Positions 33,361 to 44,654 of a DNA stretch of 64,000 bases are shown here, in pieces (position 1 is the stretch's first letter; the number at the start of each line of letters is the position of its first letter). The stretch is from Typhlomys cinereus. Lineage: Eukaryota > Chordata > Mammalia > Rodentia > Platacanthomyidae. Where the stretch lies: contig JALPQD010000088.1 in the NCBI GenBank assembly GCA_023101885.1, forward strand, positions 5,243,501-5,307,500. Direction: 5' to 3'. A program made the translations under genes and the position numbers. The notes under the pieces are model-generated. The model ran no database searches, was not told where the DNA came from, and worked only from the letters and a program-made list of their open reading frames with translations.

Positions 33361-36300
33361 AGATATGTGCCAAAAGAGAAAACAGCATTTCAGAAAATTT
33401 AAGTATTAGTAATAAATTTAAACAAGGTGATGATAGTTTTTTCAAGCATTAGAGAAAGAGAAGCTTTCAATAATGGTCTCTCATATCTGACTCAGTGATA
33501 CAAAATATTTTAAAGGAATAGGTATGCATTTATAACACTCTCAAGAGAGAACAAAAGAAAAAAATAGAAATGGAAAGTAGGTAAAAACACTTGAAGCTCT
33601 AAAATGACAGAAAAATCAACAAAGAAAAACAGTTGAAACAAAACAAAAATAGTCATATAATACACAAGGACAATGCAGTAAGAGCTTTGGAGTGTCTTTC
33701 CATCTTAACTCAACCAGGAGTTCACCTGCACCATGGATTAGTGAAAATCCTAATTTTCTGCAATAGAATTTGCATTATATAGTTTCACCCATGAATGTGC
33801 TCTTTATCTCTGCCTGTGTCTCTGTCTCCATTCTGTCTCCTAATCACATATCCAGTCACCCCGAAATGTATATGCATACATGTCACACAACTATGTCCCA
33901 AGACAACATTCAAAACCAAGTGGAAAAATTAACAAGTGCTATGATAGTCCTTTTGGACTTCGTACTTACAAGAATTGTCTTGCTTTTCCACAGATGCCAG
34001 AATTTAGTGTCATCAATACAAGTAAATCCTTACTAAGAGTGACAGTGCTGTTATTCACTTGCTGTCTGCATAACCCTTACCAGGTAACAAAACTGACCTT
34101 TGCCTCCATGGCCTCATGTATCAAGTCAGATAATAACATTTACACTCATTGGTGATGAAGGTACACTCCTGGTTGTAGTGTTTTTCCACAGACCCAAGGC
34201 AAAAAGATTCAGCGCAGTACTACTCAATAAATATTACTTTATTGTTATTGTTCCCATCAAATCTTCCCTCTGAGCAATGGCAGAACCATCACCAAGATAT
34301 GAAGGACCACTTGATAAGGTTAGTTCTTATTTAAATAGCTGATCTCTGAGCCTATCTTCCATAATATTATGTAGAAACAATTATGTCTAATCCTATCTTT
34401 TATTATAGGGATATCTTCTATCTAGAAAGATTGCAAATGTCTTCCACTTCTTTTGTTCCCCCATACATACACCAGGTACCCTCCAGTGAGAGAGATGGAG
34501 TAGAAGAGAAGTTTAGCCCATATGCTGAGTATCATGTACACGAGCACTTGCATCCCCTCTGTGAGAATATGTGTGGCGCATTAACAAATGGTTCTGGCTT
34601 AGCTTTGTGTACACAAGCTTTGTATACCACCTTATAGTCTTGGAATTCTTTCTGTTTAGTTTTAAGTTGACATTGCTGCTGTCATTTCTCTATTTATCAA
34701 AGCTGAGCTAGGTCTCATAAAAAATTCTGAAACTGTAAATTCATACATGCAACATTCTTCAAACAGCGATATAATGGTTGATTCTGTGAAAACAAGTAAA
34801 ACTCCTTCAGTTGCACTGAATCTCTATTTCATTGCATTGTGTTGTGAAGCAGGCAGCATCTACTGTATGTAGACACAAGTGCTAAAAAATGCAAGGGCTC
34901 TACAACTGAAGAATCAAGATTATGTTTCCTGCCTTTAATACTTTTTTACTACGGGCTAGTGCTCCTGATCACAGATCTGGAGACTTGAGTTCGATACCCG
35001 AGAGCCCAGATGGAAGACGGAAAGAACTGACTTCTGAAAGGTGTCCTCTGACCTCCACCCATGTTCCCTCAATAAAATATATCTCAAAACATATTTTTTC
35101 TAGATGAGACATTAATGTTAAAAGATATAGAAAAGCTTAAATATATTTACTCTTTAATCAGTGATTTCTGCATGTTCACTATATTCCAAAACAAACTGGA
35201 GAAGAAAGTTGTTCACTATAAATATTGTTGGAGATTTGCTGTGGAGATTAGATAATCAATTCCTGTCTAATAAGAACATTGTCAGTTTAAAAAGATGTGA
35301 CAGGTACTAATCAGTACCTGAAGACAGAAATTTTGCTCAGTGAGAGGACAGATGGACAAAAGAAGCTGAAAGGGACATTTAGACCAACAATATCTATGCC
35401 TGGCGTAAGTGGGCATCCAACTGTATTAGTAGGACTGATTCACTAAAGTTGACAGTGGAGAGCAATTTGGTGATGTTGCAAGGTCTAATGGAGTGGTGTG
35501 CATCACAATCATTAACACTCAGTTTGTTTTCATATCTCAAAGACATGAGTTGAGGATGGGCATGTAAACACCATAGAATTGTTAATTTAAGCACAGAATC
35601 CTGCAGGGCAAAAGCTAACAAAAGAGTTCTGGTAGGTAGGGAAGAATTCAGGAATATACATAAGAACTGTCGACCTTAGGAAATCTGAATCTGAGTTATT
35701 TTGTTATCCAAATCTCAGTCTTAAACTTTTTAAATCTTCCCACCTATGTGGATCTCCATGGAGTTGCATCTCATCCTATGAACTCCATTGTTACAAATAA
35801 AAAAACAGAAAGTGACAAAACCTAAGTTGGCACATGCTTAATTCAGCAAACATCCCTCATCCCACATAATACCTGAAAGTGTTTTAAGTTTAAGAATATA
35901 CTTTTCTTTGAACAGCAGAGTTTGGGTAAGCAAAAAGAGAAATTGAGCTGGTAGAGGAAATCCCTAACTACAGGGAGTAGATGTGAGGAAAGTGGAAAGG
36001 AGAATACTGGAGACTAGTTTCTGTAAGCCTTGCCCCTTGCAGACCCTACTGTAGAATTTACAGATCACAAGAGATTCCACCATGCAAGCCTGGTCCTGTG
36101 ACTTTCAACCAGCTCCCACCCAAAGACATACTTCCTGCCAGAGGTGGGAACTACTCATGTTTTTCCAACAAATTCTCCAGGTGAGCTCTCTGGTGCTCCT
36201 AAATGAGGAGTGCCATGAGGCACTTTCACTCACAGAAAGTGATGTAGCTACATTGGAAAGTCTGTTAAATATACCCTGGAATGCCCAGAAAGGAGAAAGC

Positions 36301-36476
36301 TAATTAGAGTGAACACACTATAGACACTTGCTCTCTGGTATCCTGGTTGTCACGGAGACGTTCCTTGCTGGTTTCAGGCCACCATTGCCACCGTTGTCAC
36401 CTGCATCATTTCCCCACTTGCCATGCTCATATCGTGATCTCAGGATCAAAACTTTACAAACCTGAGGCAACGCTAC
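33361..36476. other. Duplicated unit A, left part; no gene
   Basis: Collinear with 53859-56510 (unit B), and its left part also with about 63170-64000 (unit C). For example AGTTTCACCCATGAATGTG with VCTGTCTCC-like text occurs near 33780, 54860 and 63600, and CATGTCACACAA follows in all three. Private to A are a SINE at 34945-35100 and about 700 bases (35106-35830) with no clear counterpart in B. No receptor exon or other gene is visible. Confidence 0.65.
34945..35100 (+). mobile_element. tRNA-derived rodent SINE, partial
   Basis: GACTTGAGTTCGATACCCGAGAG resembles a Pol III B box (GGTTCGANTCC class). It is followed by the rodent SINE text GAAAGAACTGACTTCTGAAAGGTGTCCTCTGACCTCCACCCATG and an A-rich AATAAAATATAT end. 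The 5' part with the A box is degraded. The paralogous place in unit B (near 55875, TTTTACTATAATCTGG) lacks it. Confidence 0.65.
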
Positions 36477-37075
36477 TTTTTTTTTTTTTAGATTTTAAAA
36501 AGCCAAATCCTTTTATTTAAATGAAATTAAAAGTTTATCTTTTTTAATTATCTGACAGTTTCATACATGTATGCCTTGAATTTCAAGCACTTTCATCCCA
36601 TATTGCCTGATCCTAATCCCCCTCCTCCTCCCACTGAAAAACCTTCTTCTTCCAGCCAGTCTCTCTCCTACTTCATGTCTTTTTGTGTAGGTAAGGCCCA
36701 GTGGGATTCGTATGGGTCACCGGCAGTAGCATGTGCCTGGGGACTTTCTGCAGCAGAGACAATATATCAGTGCTTACACCACTGAAGAAGATAGCTCTCC
36801 TTCCTGCAGCCAGCACACTCCCTCCATAGTCTCTCGAGAGGGGCAGTGCCTCAAAATCTTTCCCCTCCTTGGTGAAATGCTGAGAGGCCAAATCTTATGC
36901 AGATCTTGTGGAGGAAATATAATTACCATGAGTTCATGGGCACAGCAGCCCAGGTAACATCCAGAAGACCATGACCAGCAACCTCTTTCCCCACCCTCTA
37001 GCTTTTGCAGTCTTCTGTGGGGCAAGGCTACTACAAAGGACATAGGGATCTTCTATTCCCCAACTCCTGCCCAAC
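36477..37075 (-). mobile_element. Lx-type rodent L1 3' UTR, antisense
   Basis: Begins with a T run (36477-36490) and continues with the reverse complement of an Lx L1 3' UTR: pyrimidine-rich text, CTTATGCAGATCTTGTGGAGG, ACCATGAGTTCATGGGCACAGCAGCCC and CATCCAGAAGACCATGA. It is absent from the same place in unit B (about 56510-56545), so it either inserted into A after duplication or was cleanly lost from B. Confidence 0.75.
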
Positions 37076-37379
37076 TCTCAATTTGTATGTGACAAAAATG
37101 TTTTTGTGGATGATAAAGGACATCCTAAGATGGTACAGAAAGCTCTAAATATGGTTGAGCAACAATAAATTGCATGTGCTAACACATTGACTACATGTTT
37201 TTTCACAGAAACACACACATTTATTTTAGGAATTTCAGTTGTGAATCAATCAGTCATGGACAAGTATTTCAATGGACTAAGTTATACAGTGGTTTACCAC
37301 AAGGAATTAGTGAACTTCAAATTCACTTGACCACGGATAGTTCATCCTCATCAGGATGGTGTTGCTGGATTCATAAAAC

Positions 37380-37535
37380 TTGGGCCAGTTCTCTGTGTGA
37401 CATTTTCTGTTTTATCATCTTGCACAAGTTAACCTCTCCAAAACTCGGTATTTTCATCTACTAAATGGCACTAATCATAGAGTAATTCTCACAGAATTAA
37501 GGTAAATAAAGATTATAAAGTGCTTGGAATGTGTC
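37380..37535 (+). mobile_element. MIR-like SINE remnant (unit A)
   Basis: CTTGCACAAGTTAACCTCTCC, GGTATTTTCATCTACTAAATGGCA, TCTCACAGAATTAAGG and AAAGTGCTTGGAATGTG follow the MIR order. The unit B copy (57000-57080 and 57768-57840) is split by an antisense L1. Confidence 0.6.
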
Positions 37536-37867
37536 TTCCATTTGTTAATGGCACATCTGTTAATGCCACATGAGCCATCTTTCCAGTCTCATTTTCTTCT
37601 GGTCTTTCTAACATATGCTGTAATTTCAGTCCCTTGAAAATTTTTCATAAAAATCCCCACTAAAATACAGAAATGTTTTGAACTAAGTCCCATTCTTGGT
37701 TTGATCTACTTCAGAACATCTAACTACGAGAAAAAAGGAGTCACTGAGCGCAGCATATGAATGATCTAACTCTTGCTATTATTTAATGCTTATATGTCTC
37801 CCAGATAAAGTGATAAGGGTTCAGTTCCATTAGCTGAACAATTTTCCTTTTTAATAAATTTATTTCA

Positions 37868-37903
37868 TATCGCTTCTCGGCCTTTTGGCTAAGATCAAGT
37901 GTA
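37868..37903 (+). pseudogene. 3'-truncated U2 snRNA retropseudogene
   Basis: About 35 bases beginning ATCGCTTCTCGG match the 5' end of U2 spliceosomal snRNA, then stop. They are flanked by a 16-base perfect direct repeat (TAATAAATTTATTTCA, 37852-37867 and 37902-37917), with two shared bases at the right junction. There is no poly(A) tail. Such 5'-only snRNA copies with target-site duplications are a known by-product of L1 reverse transcriptase. The matching place in unit B (about 58140-58165) is empty. It lacks the U2 promoter elements and most of the RNA, so it is not functional. Confidence 0.93.
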
Positions 37904-37917
37904 ATAAATTTATTTCA

Positions 37918-40626
37918 GGCAGCAAGATATGGTGAGATACATACTATAACAAAATAGCTATTATAGAAAAACAAATAACCATATCTATTATCTAGCATAG
38001 ATAACAAAGTCATTTTTGTAGTGAGCATAGGATAAATTTTGTTCAGCAGATGTTCTGAATACAGCACAATTTTAACAATAGTCTTGACTTGCATGCAGAA
38101 TCTTTGAAAAAGAGAAAAATACATTGAATGACATCTTCAGATAGTTTTGAAGAAAATAGCAATTGAATCAAGGTTAAGTATAGTAAACAACCTAGAGAAG
38201 AAACATTTGTGATTACATAGCCCCATGTGTGTTCCACAAATCACAATTAGTAAAAATCTGGAATATATCACTGCCTATGTTAGCAAAAGCAGAGGAGATC
38301 TCACTTGACCCAAATGGCCAGTCAGTCTCACATGCAAACCTCACGTGCTGGTAGGATAAAAGCAAATTTATGTGGCACATGTAACTGTTCATATAATATG
38401 TTAGAATACTCAATTCCAAATACTGGCCTAAAGAAAAAAAATCTGTAGTCAGATCAAGAACCTGTGGAATATGACATCCTAGGCACAAGAGTGGTAAAGA
38501 ACTATAAGGTTTAACTGTAAGAATACACTATCAAACTACCATCTAAACATTTATCATTATGCCCACAGACTAAAACAGCATCCAGACCTAGACCTAGAGA
38601 CTTCCTTTTGCAATGAAAAGTGTTTACTACTGGTCAGAGCACAGAAAAAGAGTGACTGTGGATTGCTCAGTTCTAAACAAGCTAAGGAAACATTTAGAAA
38701 GAAGGGATGAAAAAGACAAATTCATTATATTCATGTATGAAACTCTAAAAGAATAAAAATAAATTTTATGAAAGAAAAAAATCTTTTTAAAAAAATTTGC
38801 TTAGTAAGACAACGAATCTCCGTGGAATTCTTAATCCAGTGAGGATGGGAATTTCTGACAGGCTCACATCTAAGGTGCTTCTTTCTTCCTTTGTTCACTC
38901 CATGTGTATGGAAGGACTTGAGTCAGTATGGAGTCTTCTCCCTGGGGTATAGACAGAAGGAATGCTATGTTTCTTGTGTCTGAGCTAAAACACTGCCCAC
39001 CAGGATCCAGAAATTCCAGTCCTGAGTAGTTGCCCTGAATCCAGTGCCTGGGGCAGTATGACACCTTGCTTCCCTTAGCAACCATTTAGTCCTCTGATGC
39101 AAACTCATCCCAGCAATATAGCCACATCTATTGGGGAGCCTCATGTCATATAAACAAAGCAAATGTACCTGAGCCAAGTCAGGTATTCGTCCTCACCAGG
39201 AAACAGGAGACCTGGTACACTAAGGCTGTTATACCTTTGATTCTTCATCTTGGATGTACATTTATGGCTCATACAAACAATAGAATCTCAGAACCCAAGT
39301 TTAACCATAACTCCTTGACCCTGACTTCCACGGTGTTTAGGGTTCACTCCCCCCAAAGAAACACAGCATTGTCTTAAATGTTCCATCCTGTTCTCTGCAC
39401 ATGAAGAATAAAAGAGATCAAAGACATAAGAATTAAGGGACAGTATTGAGTGGAAAAAACTGATGTATTATGGTAGGTATAGAAGAAAAATAACTAAATA
39501 CAGAAAAATGTCAGTGGATTGGACAGGGACAACTTCCTGAAGTTAAAGCACCTATGGCACTTCACCTCCCCAGATTGCAAAGATGCATCATTCCACCATT
39601 TTACAACTTGAAGAAAAAGTCACATATGTGGTTTCTATTATACAGCTCTACCTGTGGATAATATTTTGCTAAAGCTGGGCTTTACCCAGCTTTACCAGAC
39701 GCACCACTTGATAGGGTCCAGAGTCATGCCCATGACTGTACTTAACTACAGGCTTTTTGGTGTAGGCTCCAAAGCTCCAATTGAATTTGTGCTTCTTCCC
39801 CAAGAGCCAAGCATCTGGGAAATGCCTTCCTCCACAGAGTCATATTGGTACTACACTCTGACTCCCCGAATCAAGGCAATATTCATACTTCCCGGATCCA
39901 AAACAGCTAAAGAATACTTTTCAAAGTCACTGTACCAGACTGATGGGAGTGAGAATGAATTCACATGGCAAGCCCACAATGACTCAGCAAAATTCTGAGC
40001 ACACTATATTAAGTTGCCAGATTTTTCTGATAACCGTCATCCTCGAACTACTGAACTGGTCGGGTTTGTTTAGTGTGGTTGTGTTGTATCACCCATTATT
40101 TTTCTATATTGAGTGCTTTATTTGTCTGTTCTCATCTCATAATTATACAAATACAAAATGTAGTAATATAATACCAAACACACATCAATAAACAATTATA
40201 CTAATGTATAAGATAACACAACACCCAACACCCAAACTACAAATGCACAACTATATGACTACATAACACATCTATACAATGTGGACTTTACTGTTTCTCT
40301 CTGATTTCTTTAATGACATCCTGGTTTTTCAAGTTTCTTTACTGTTGTGTTACAAAACACTCTGATAAAATGACTTGAGGGAGAAAGATTTTATTCCAGG
40401 TCACAGTTCAGAGGTACAGTCCTTCACATCAGGGAAGTCAAAATTTTATAAATGTCTGTGGATAAATAATGGAAGACAAGGCCACCTCAGGTGTACATGA
40501 AAAAGATTATGACTCGGTAGAAATGAATCAGCAAAGGGTCCAAATTTCCAGACAGTCTGTGTCAAGTTGAGTCTTTTTCAAGGAGAACAGAAATTTTGTA
40601 GGCTACTTCTGTAAGAACATGTGACC
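37918..40626. other. Unit A, 3' flank of OR copy 3; no confident gene
   Basis: Collinear with 58170-60660. It contains an L1-like 3' terminus near 38690-38780 (CATTATATTCATGTATGAAACTC..AATAAAAATAAA) and the 39650-40010 segment described separately. Near 40340-40460 lies the left end of the unclassified repeat also seen at 32530 and 60375; since it sits at the same distance from the receptor in both units it predates the duplication. Confidence 0.6.
39650..40010 (-). other. Segment conserved between units, possible decayed exon
   Basis: More alike between units A and B (59690-60035) than the surrounding sequence appears. On the minus strand unit B has a 68-codon open frame (59785-59991) with DSVEESLSQTLGSW and NTKFNVSFGVNIKKS. 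In A the first part is readable (DSVEE, LGSW) and the rest is frameshifted by one base. I do not recognise the protein. It may be the remnant of an exon carried along by the duplication, or chance. Confidence 0.3.
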
Positions 40627-41565
40627 TTATGAGTAGCCCACCTTCTTTTGCAACCTCTTCATAGCATCCTTGATTTCCTTGTTCCTCAAACTGTAAATCA
40701 AGGGATTCAACATAGGAATCACCACAGTGTAGAAGACAGATGCAAATCTGTCAAAGTTGGAAGAACCACCATAACTAGAACTCAAATAGACAAATATACC
40801 AGAGGTGTAGAATAGAGAGACGGCTGTCAGGTGAGAGGCACAGGTATTAAATGACTTATACCTGCTTTTCACTGATGTGATCCTAATGATGGACATGATG
40901 ATATGACAATAGGAGATAATGATAACAGAGACATTTGCTATCCCATAGATCACTGTTAATATGGCAAGCAGATATTGTACAAAGAAAGGGTCACTACAAG
41001 AGAGCTTGATCAACTGGGTTATGTCACAGAAGAAATGCTTGATGACATTAGGTCCACAGAAATGGAGCTGAAGCAAACAACAAAGCTGAGATAAACAGCC
41101 TATGAGTCCAGCCATGTAAGACCCCAGCACCATACGGACACAGAGGGTGGGCGACATGACTGAAGAGTAGAGCAGTGGGTTACAAATGGCAGCGTACCTG
41201 TCATAGGCCATGGCTGTCATGAGGCAGCATTCGCTCAGCCCCATGGTGGACACAATGAAATACTGAAGGATGCAGCCCACGTAACTGATGGTTTGCTTTT
41301 CCTGGAAGAAGTTGGAGAGCATCTTGGGTACTATGGAGGTGACATAGCAGAGGTCTATGAAGGAGAGATTGCTGAGGAAGAAATACATGGGCGTGTGAAG
41401 GTGGGAATCCATTTTTATTAAAACATTGAGGGATAAGTTGCAGGTCAGAGTCGTAATGTAGATGAGCAGGAATATCACAAAGAGCAGAGCTAAGATCCTG
41501 GGGAAGTCTGAGAATCCCAGGAGGATGAACTGGGTGATCTGGGTAATGTTTCTTTCCCTAGTCAT
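40627..41565 (-). CDS. Olfactory receptor, OR5AN1-like (copy 3), divergent pocket
   Basis: Intact odorant receptor of 312 residues; the ATG at 41563-41565 is the first after the predicted acceptor (41579-41580) and aligns with the OR5AN1 start. Family marks are present: NIT glycosylation site (6-8), PMYFFLSNLS, MAYDRYAAICNPL, NTCASHL, PMLNPLIYSLRN, Cys98/Cys180. It is the most changed of the intact copies. TM1 reads CNLSLNVLI where the others read WNLSLIVLI; loop 3 reads KSRYKSF where the others read KGRSKAF. Position 105 is Val instead of Phe and 207 is Tyr instead of Phe, both predicted musk-contact positions in published OR5AN1 models as I remember them; F194, F252 and Y260 remain. Altered ligand range or relaxed constraint are both possible. 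Parent of, or sister to, the broken copy 4 (which also has Tyr207). Confidence 0.93.
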   Translation of the reverse strand: MTRERNITQITQFILLGFSDFPRILALLFVIFLLIYITTLTCNLSLNVLIKMDSHLHTPMYFFLSNLSFIDLCYVTSIVPKMLSNFFQEKQTISYVGCILQYFIVSTMGLSECCLMTAMAYDRYAAICNPLLYSSVMSPTLCVRMVLGSYMAGLIGCLSQLCCLLQLHFCGPNVIKHFFCDITQLIKLSCSDPFFVQYLLAILTVIYGIANVSVIIISYCHIIMSIIRITSVKSRYKSFNTCASHLTAVSLFYTSGIFVYLSSSYGGSSNFDRFASVFYTVVIPMLNPLIYSLRNKEIKDAMKRLQKKVGYS

Positions 41566-41645
41566 TTCTGTGGTGATCCTAATATCAGAGAGAAGACAAG
41601 AGGACACATTGTTGACTCAGGCAAAATTAGAACATTAGCCTTTTC

Positions 41646-44150
41646 ATGTCATCCATCTATTCCTGCAATGATGCCTGGAAAGGGACATCTAAATTCTACA
41701 CAATAGCAAGAGGTACTCAAAAACAAATAAAAAAACTCACCCACTATGACCAAGTTAGGTTTACTCCAGAAGCACAAGGTTGGTTCAATACATGTAAGTA
41801 CATAAATATAAATTACCATACAAACAAATACAAATACCAAAACCACATGATTCTCTCAAATGATGCTGAAAAAGCTTCCAAAAAATCCAATGCCCTTTTA
41901 TGATAAATACCTTGGAGAAAATAAGGATAGAAGGAACATTTATCAACATAAAAGGCCATATACAACACATTTATAGCAAAAGTCATCCTAAATGGTGAAA
42001 AACGGAAGCATTCCCACTCAAATAGGGAACTAGAAAAGGCTGTTCATTCTCACCACTTCAATTCAATATTGACTTGAAGTCTTAGCTAGAGTCATAAAAC
42101 AAAAGAGGGAGATAAATGGAACACAAACAGGAAAAGAAGTCAAGATATCCCTATTTGCAGATGATATGATTCTCTACCCAAGAGACTCCAAAGACTCCAC
42201 CAAAAAAACTCTTGGAAAAAATGCATAAGTTCAGCAGAGTAGCAGGTTACAAAATTAATATTAAAAATCAGTGGCTTTCTTATGCACCAACGATGAAAAA
42301 AGAGAAAGTTCTAAGAGAATGTTTAAATACCTTGATATAAATCTAACCAAGGATGTGAGAGAGCTGTACAATTAAAACTTTAAAACCCTAAAGAAAGAAA
42401 TTTTAGAAGATACCAGAAGGTGGAATGACCTCCCATGCTCCTAGATTATAGAATTAATATCATAAAAATGACCATCCTACCAAAAACAATATACAGATTC
42501 AGTGTAATTCCAATCAAAATTCCAAAGCAATTCTCTACAGAAATTGACAAAACAATCCAAAGTTTATATGGAAGCAGAAGCAATCCTGAATAATAAAACT
42601 CTGTTGGAAGTATCACATACAACAAATGCTGGAGAGGTTGTGGGAAGAAGGGAACCCTCATATATTGATGGTGGGAATAAAGACAGAATAAAGAGTTATA
42701 CAACTGCTCTAGAGATAAGTATGGCAATTTTTAAAAAAGTTAAAAAGTGAAATGCCATATGACCCAACTATACCACTACTGGGAATATTCCCCAATAATG
42801 TGTCATCTTATTATAATGACACATGGTCCATACTTGTTCATTGCAGGCACTATTCACAATAACAAAGTCATGGAATCAACCAAAATATCCAAGAGCTGAT
42901 GATGGATAATGAAAAGGAGGTATATATACAGAATGCAATACTATGCAGCTATCGAAAATGAATTAATGAAATTTGCTGGTAAATAGATGAGATTGGAAGA
43001 AGGTATACTGAACAAAGTATCCCAGACACAGAAAGTCAGACATCAAATGTTCTCCCTCATAAATGGAACCTAGTACTAAGCCCTCATAATGACATATTCA
43101 AGGGGAATTTCTATTAATATCCATTATAACCACAAAACCCATTATATATATATAACCCTATATAAACCCATTATAACTTGGGAAGCAGGGGAAAGAAGAC
43201 CCCCAAGAGAATGGAAACAAAGGAACACAGTTAAATAGACAAATGAGGCTCCTGCTAAGAAAAGCCTGAAAGTATTGAGACATCTGATCCTGTCCACTGT
43301 TGGTTTCCTCCCCATGCACTGCTGTTTAGACTGTAGCGTGTATGTTCCCTGTCATGGAGGGGTGGAGCGTTAGTAGTTAGTAAGCTGGTGGTTGGTTACC
43401 TGGAGGTTAACCCCACACTCCTCTGTGTTCTATTTCTGTTCTTCCTTCCAGTTTAAGACTTTCCTTGTATAAAGGCCCTTTTTAACAGTTTTTTTTTTTT
43501 ATATTTGTATGGGAGAGGATCTCAGTACCCAGACAGGACACAGCCTAGTGCAGTGGAAGAACAATGAAATAGACACAACAAACAAGCAGAACGCAGAGTA
43601 CCTGCGACCCTGTAACATCCTCCTAGAATTAGACCAGCCGAATCTCTCCTCATCCTAAGTCTCAAGGAACCTTGGGGAAGAGGGAGTCCAAGCTCATAAG
43701 AGCAAAAGGAGGTTCACAACTGGACAAGACACTCCACTCAATGCAGGGTAGCTGCAATTTGGAATTCACTGCAATGAGACCCATCCCTACCAGACCTGCA
43801 CGATGACTAACATAGCAACATGCCCCCTCAGACTAGTGAGGATCTCAGGAGAAATAATTAAATGCAGTGGGAACCTCAGGGGCTAGGGCTAGACAGGTTA
43901 AGGCGAGTCCGCCTATCAGTGGTTCTGCCCAAGGAAGGGCCACTTCATCTGACTTAGAAGCCTGAACCCCCACCAGAGCAAATGATCCAGAGAGAACCCT
44001 GAGAATCATAGAAGCTAATGAACAGGAGGGTGGGATGGAGTGAGATAGAGTGATGAAAGAAGAGGTGGAAAAAAAGAAGGAAGGGATGGGGGAAAGAGGT
44101 AGCAGGGGTTATTACTCATTGTGCTTGTAGAATAGAAAAACAAATAAAAA
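41646..44150 (+). mobile_element. Old L1 with internal deletion, next to OR copy 3
   Basis: Starts within decayed ORF2 reverse transcriptase sequence (CCAGAAGCACAAGGTTGGTTCAATAC near 41780). It passes the catalytic FADD codons (CTATTTGCAGATGATATGAT near 42150), then jumps by deletion near 42600 to the C-terminal AACAAATGCTGGAGAGG block. It ends with an older-family 3' UTR (CATAGCAACATGCCCCCTC near 43815; terminal ACTCATTGTGCTTGTAG) and an A-rich tail at about 44150. Many stops. Confidence 0.75.
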
Positions 44151-44154
44151 ATGA

Positions 44155-44637
44155 TAAGAAACCCATTATATTCGTGTATGTAACACTAATAGAATAATAT
44201 AGATTAGTAGTTTGAAAGAAATACTGTGATCCTGGACACACGTGGCAATATATATACAAACACACATACATACACAAAAACATACACTCATACATGTGGG
44301 AAAGAAATGCTGTGATTATTTTATATAAGAGATGAAGAAAATTGATTATATAGAATGTGTTTCAATAAGTCTCTGACAATTCAACTTCATCTTGTTTGTT
44401 TAAAATCACAAAAAGCACAGATGGAATTTTCCAAACTAAATATGAAGCAGTTTTCTAGTCTGGATTGTCATTGAAATTGATTTAAAAATCACTTGTTCTG
44501 TTTGTAATTATTTCCTCCAGTTTCTTTCAAATTTAACACATCATCTCTAAACTAGGCTAGATCATGTTATCACGATTTATAATTCTGACATATTTGGGAA
44601 CGCATGCATTCCTGAAAAAGTTTCAAAATAAATTTTC
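44155..44637. other. Unit A, 5' flank of OR copy 3 continued
   Basis: From about 44326 (GAGATGAAGAAAATTGATTATAT) this matches 61630-61950 of unit B, including GGAATTTTCCAAACTAAAT and TCACGATTTATAATTCTGA. CA-rich simple sequence lies near 44235-44300. No gene. Confidence 0.6.
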
Positions 44638-44654
44638 AAAGAAGAAGGGTTGCA
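44638..44654 (+). repeat. Target-site duplication, left arm
   Basis: AAAGAAGAAGGGTTGCA, repeated exactly at 45891-45907. Confidence 0.92.

Noticed and set aside
37868..37903. Functional U2 snRNA gene
   Set aside because: Only about 35 of the roughly 190 bases are present, between target-site duplications, with no snRNA promoter elements.
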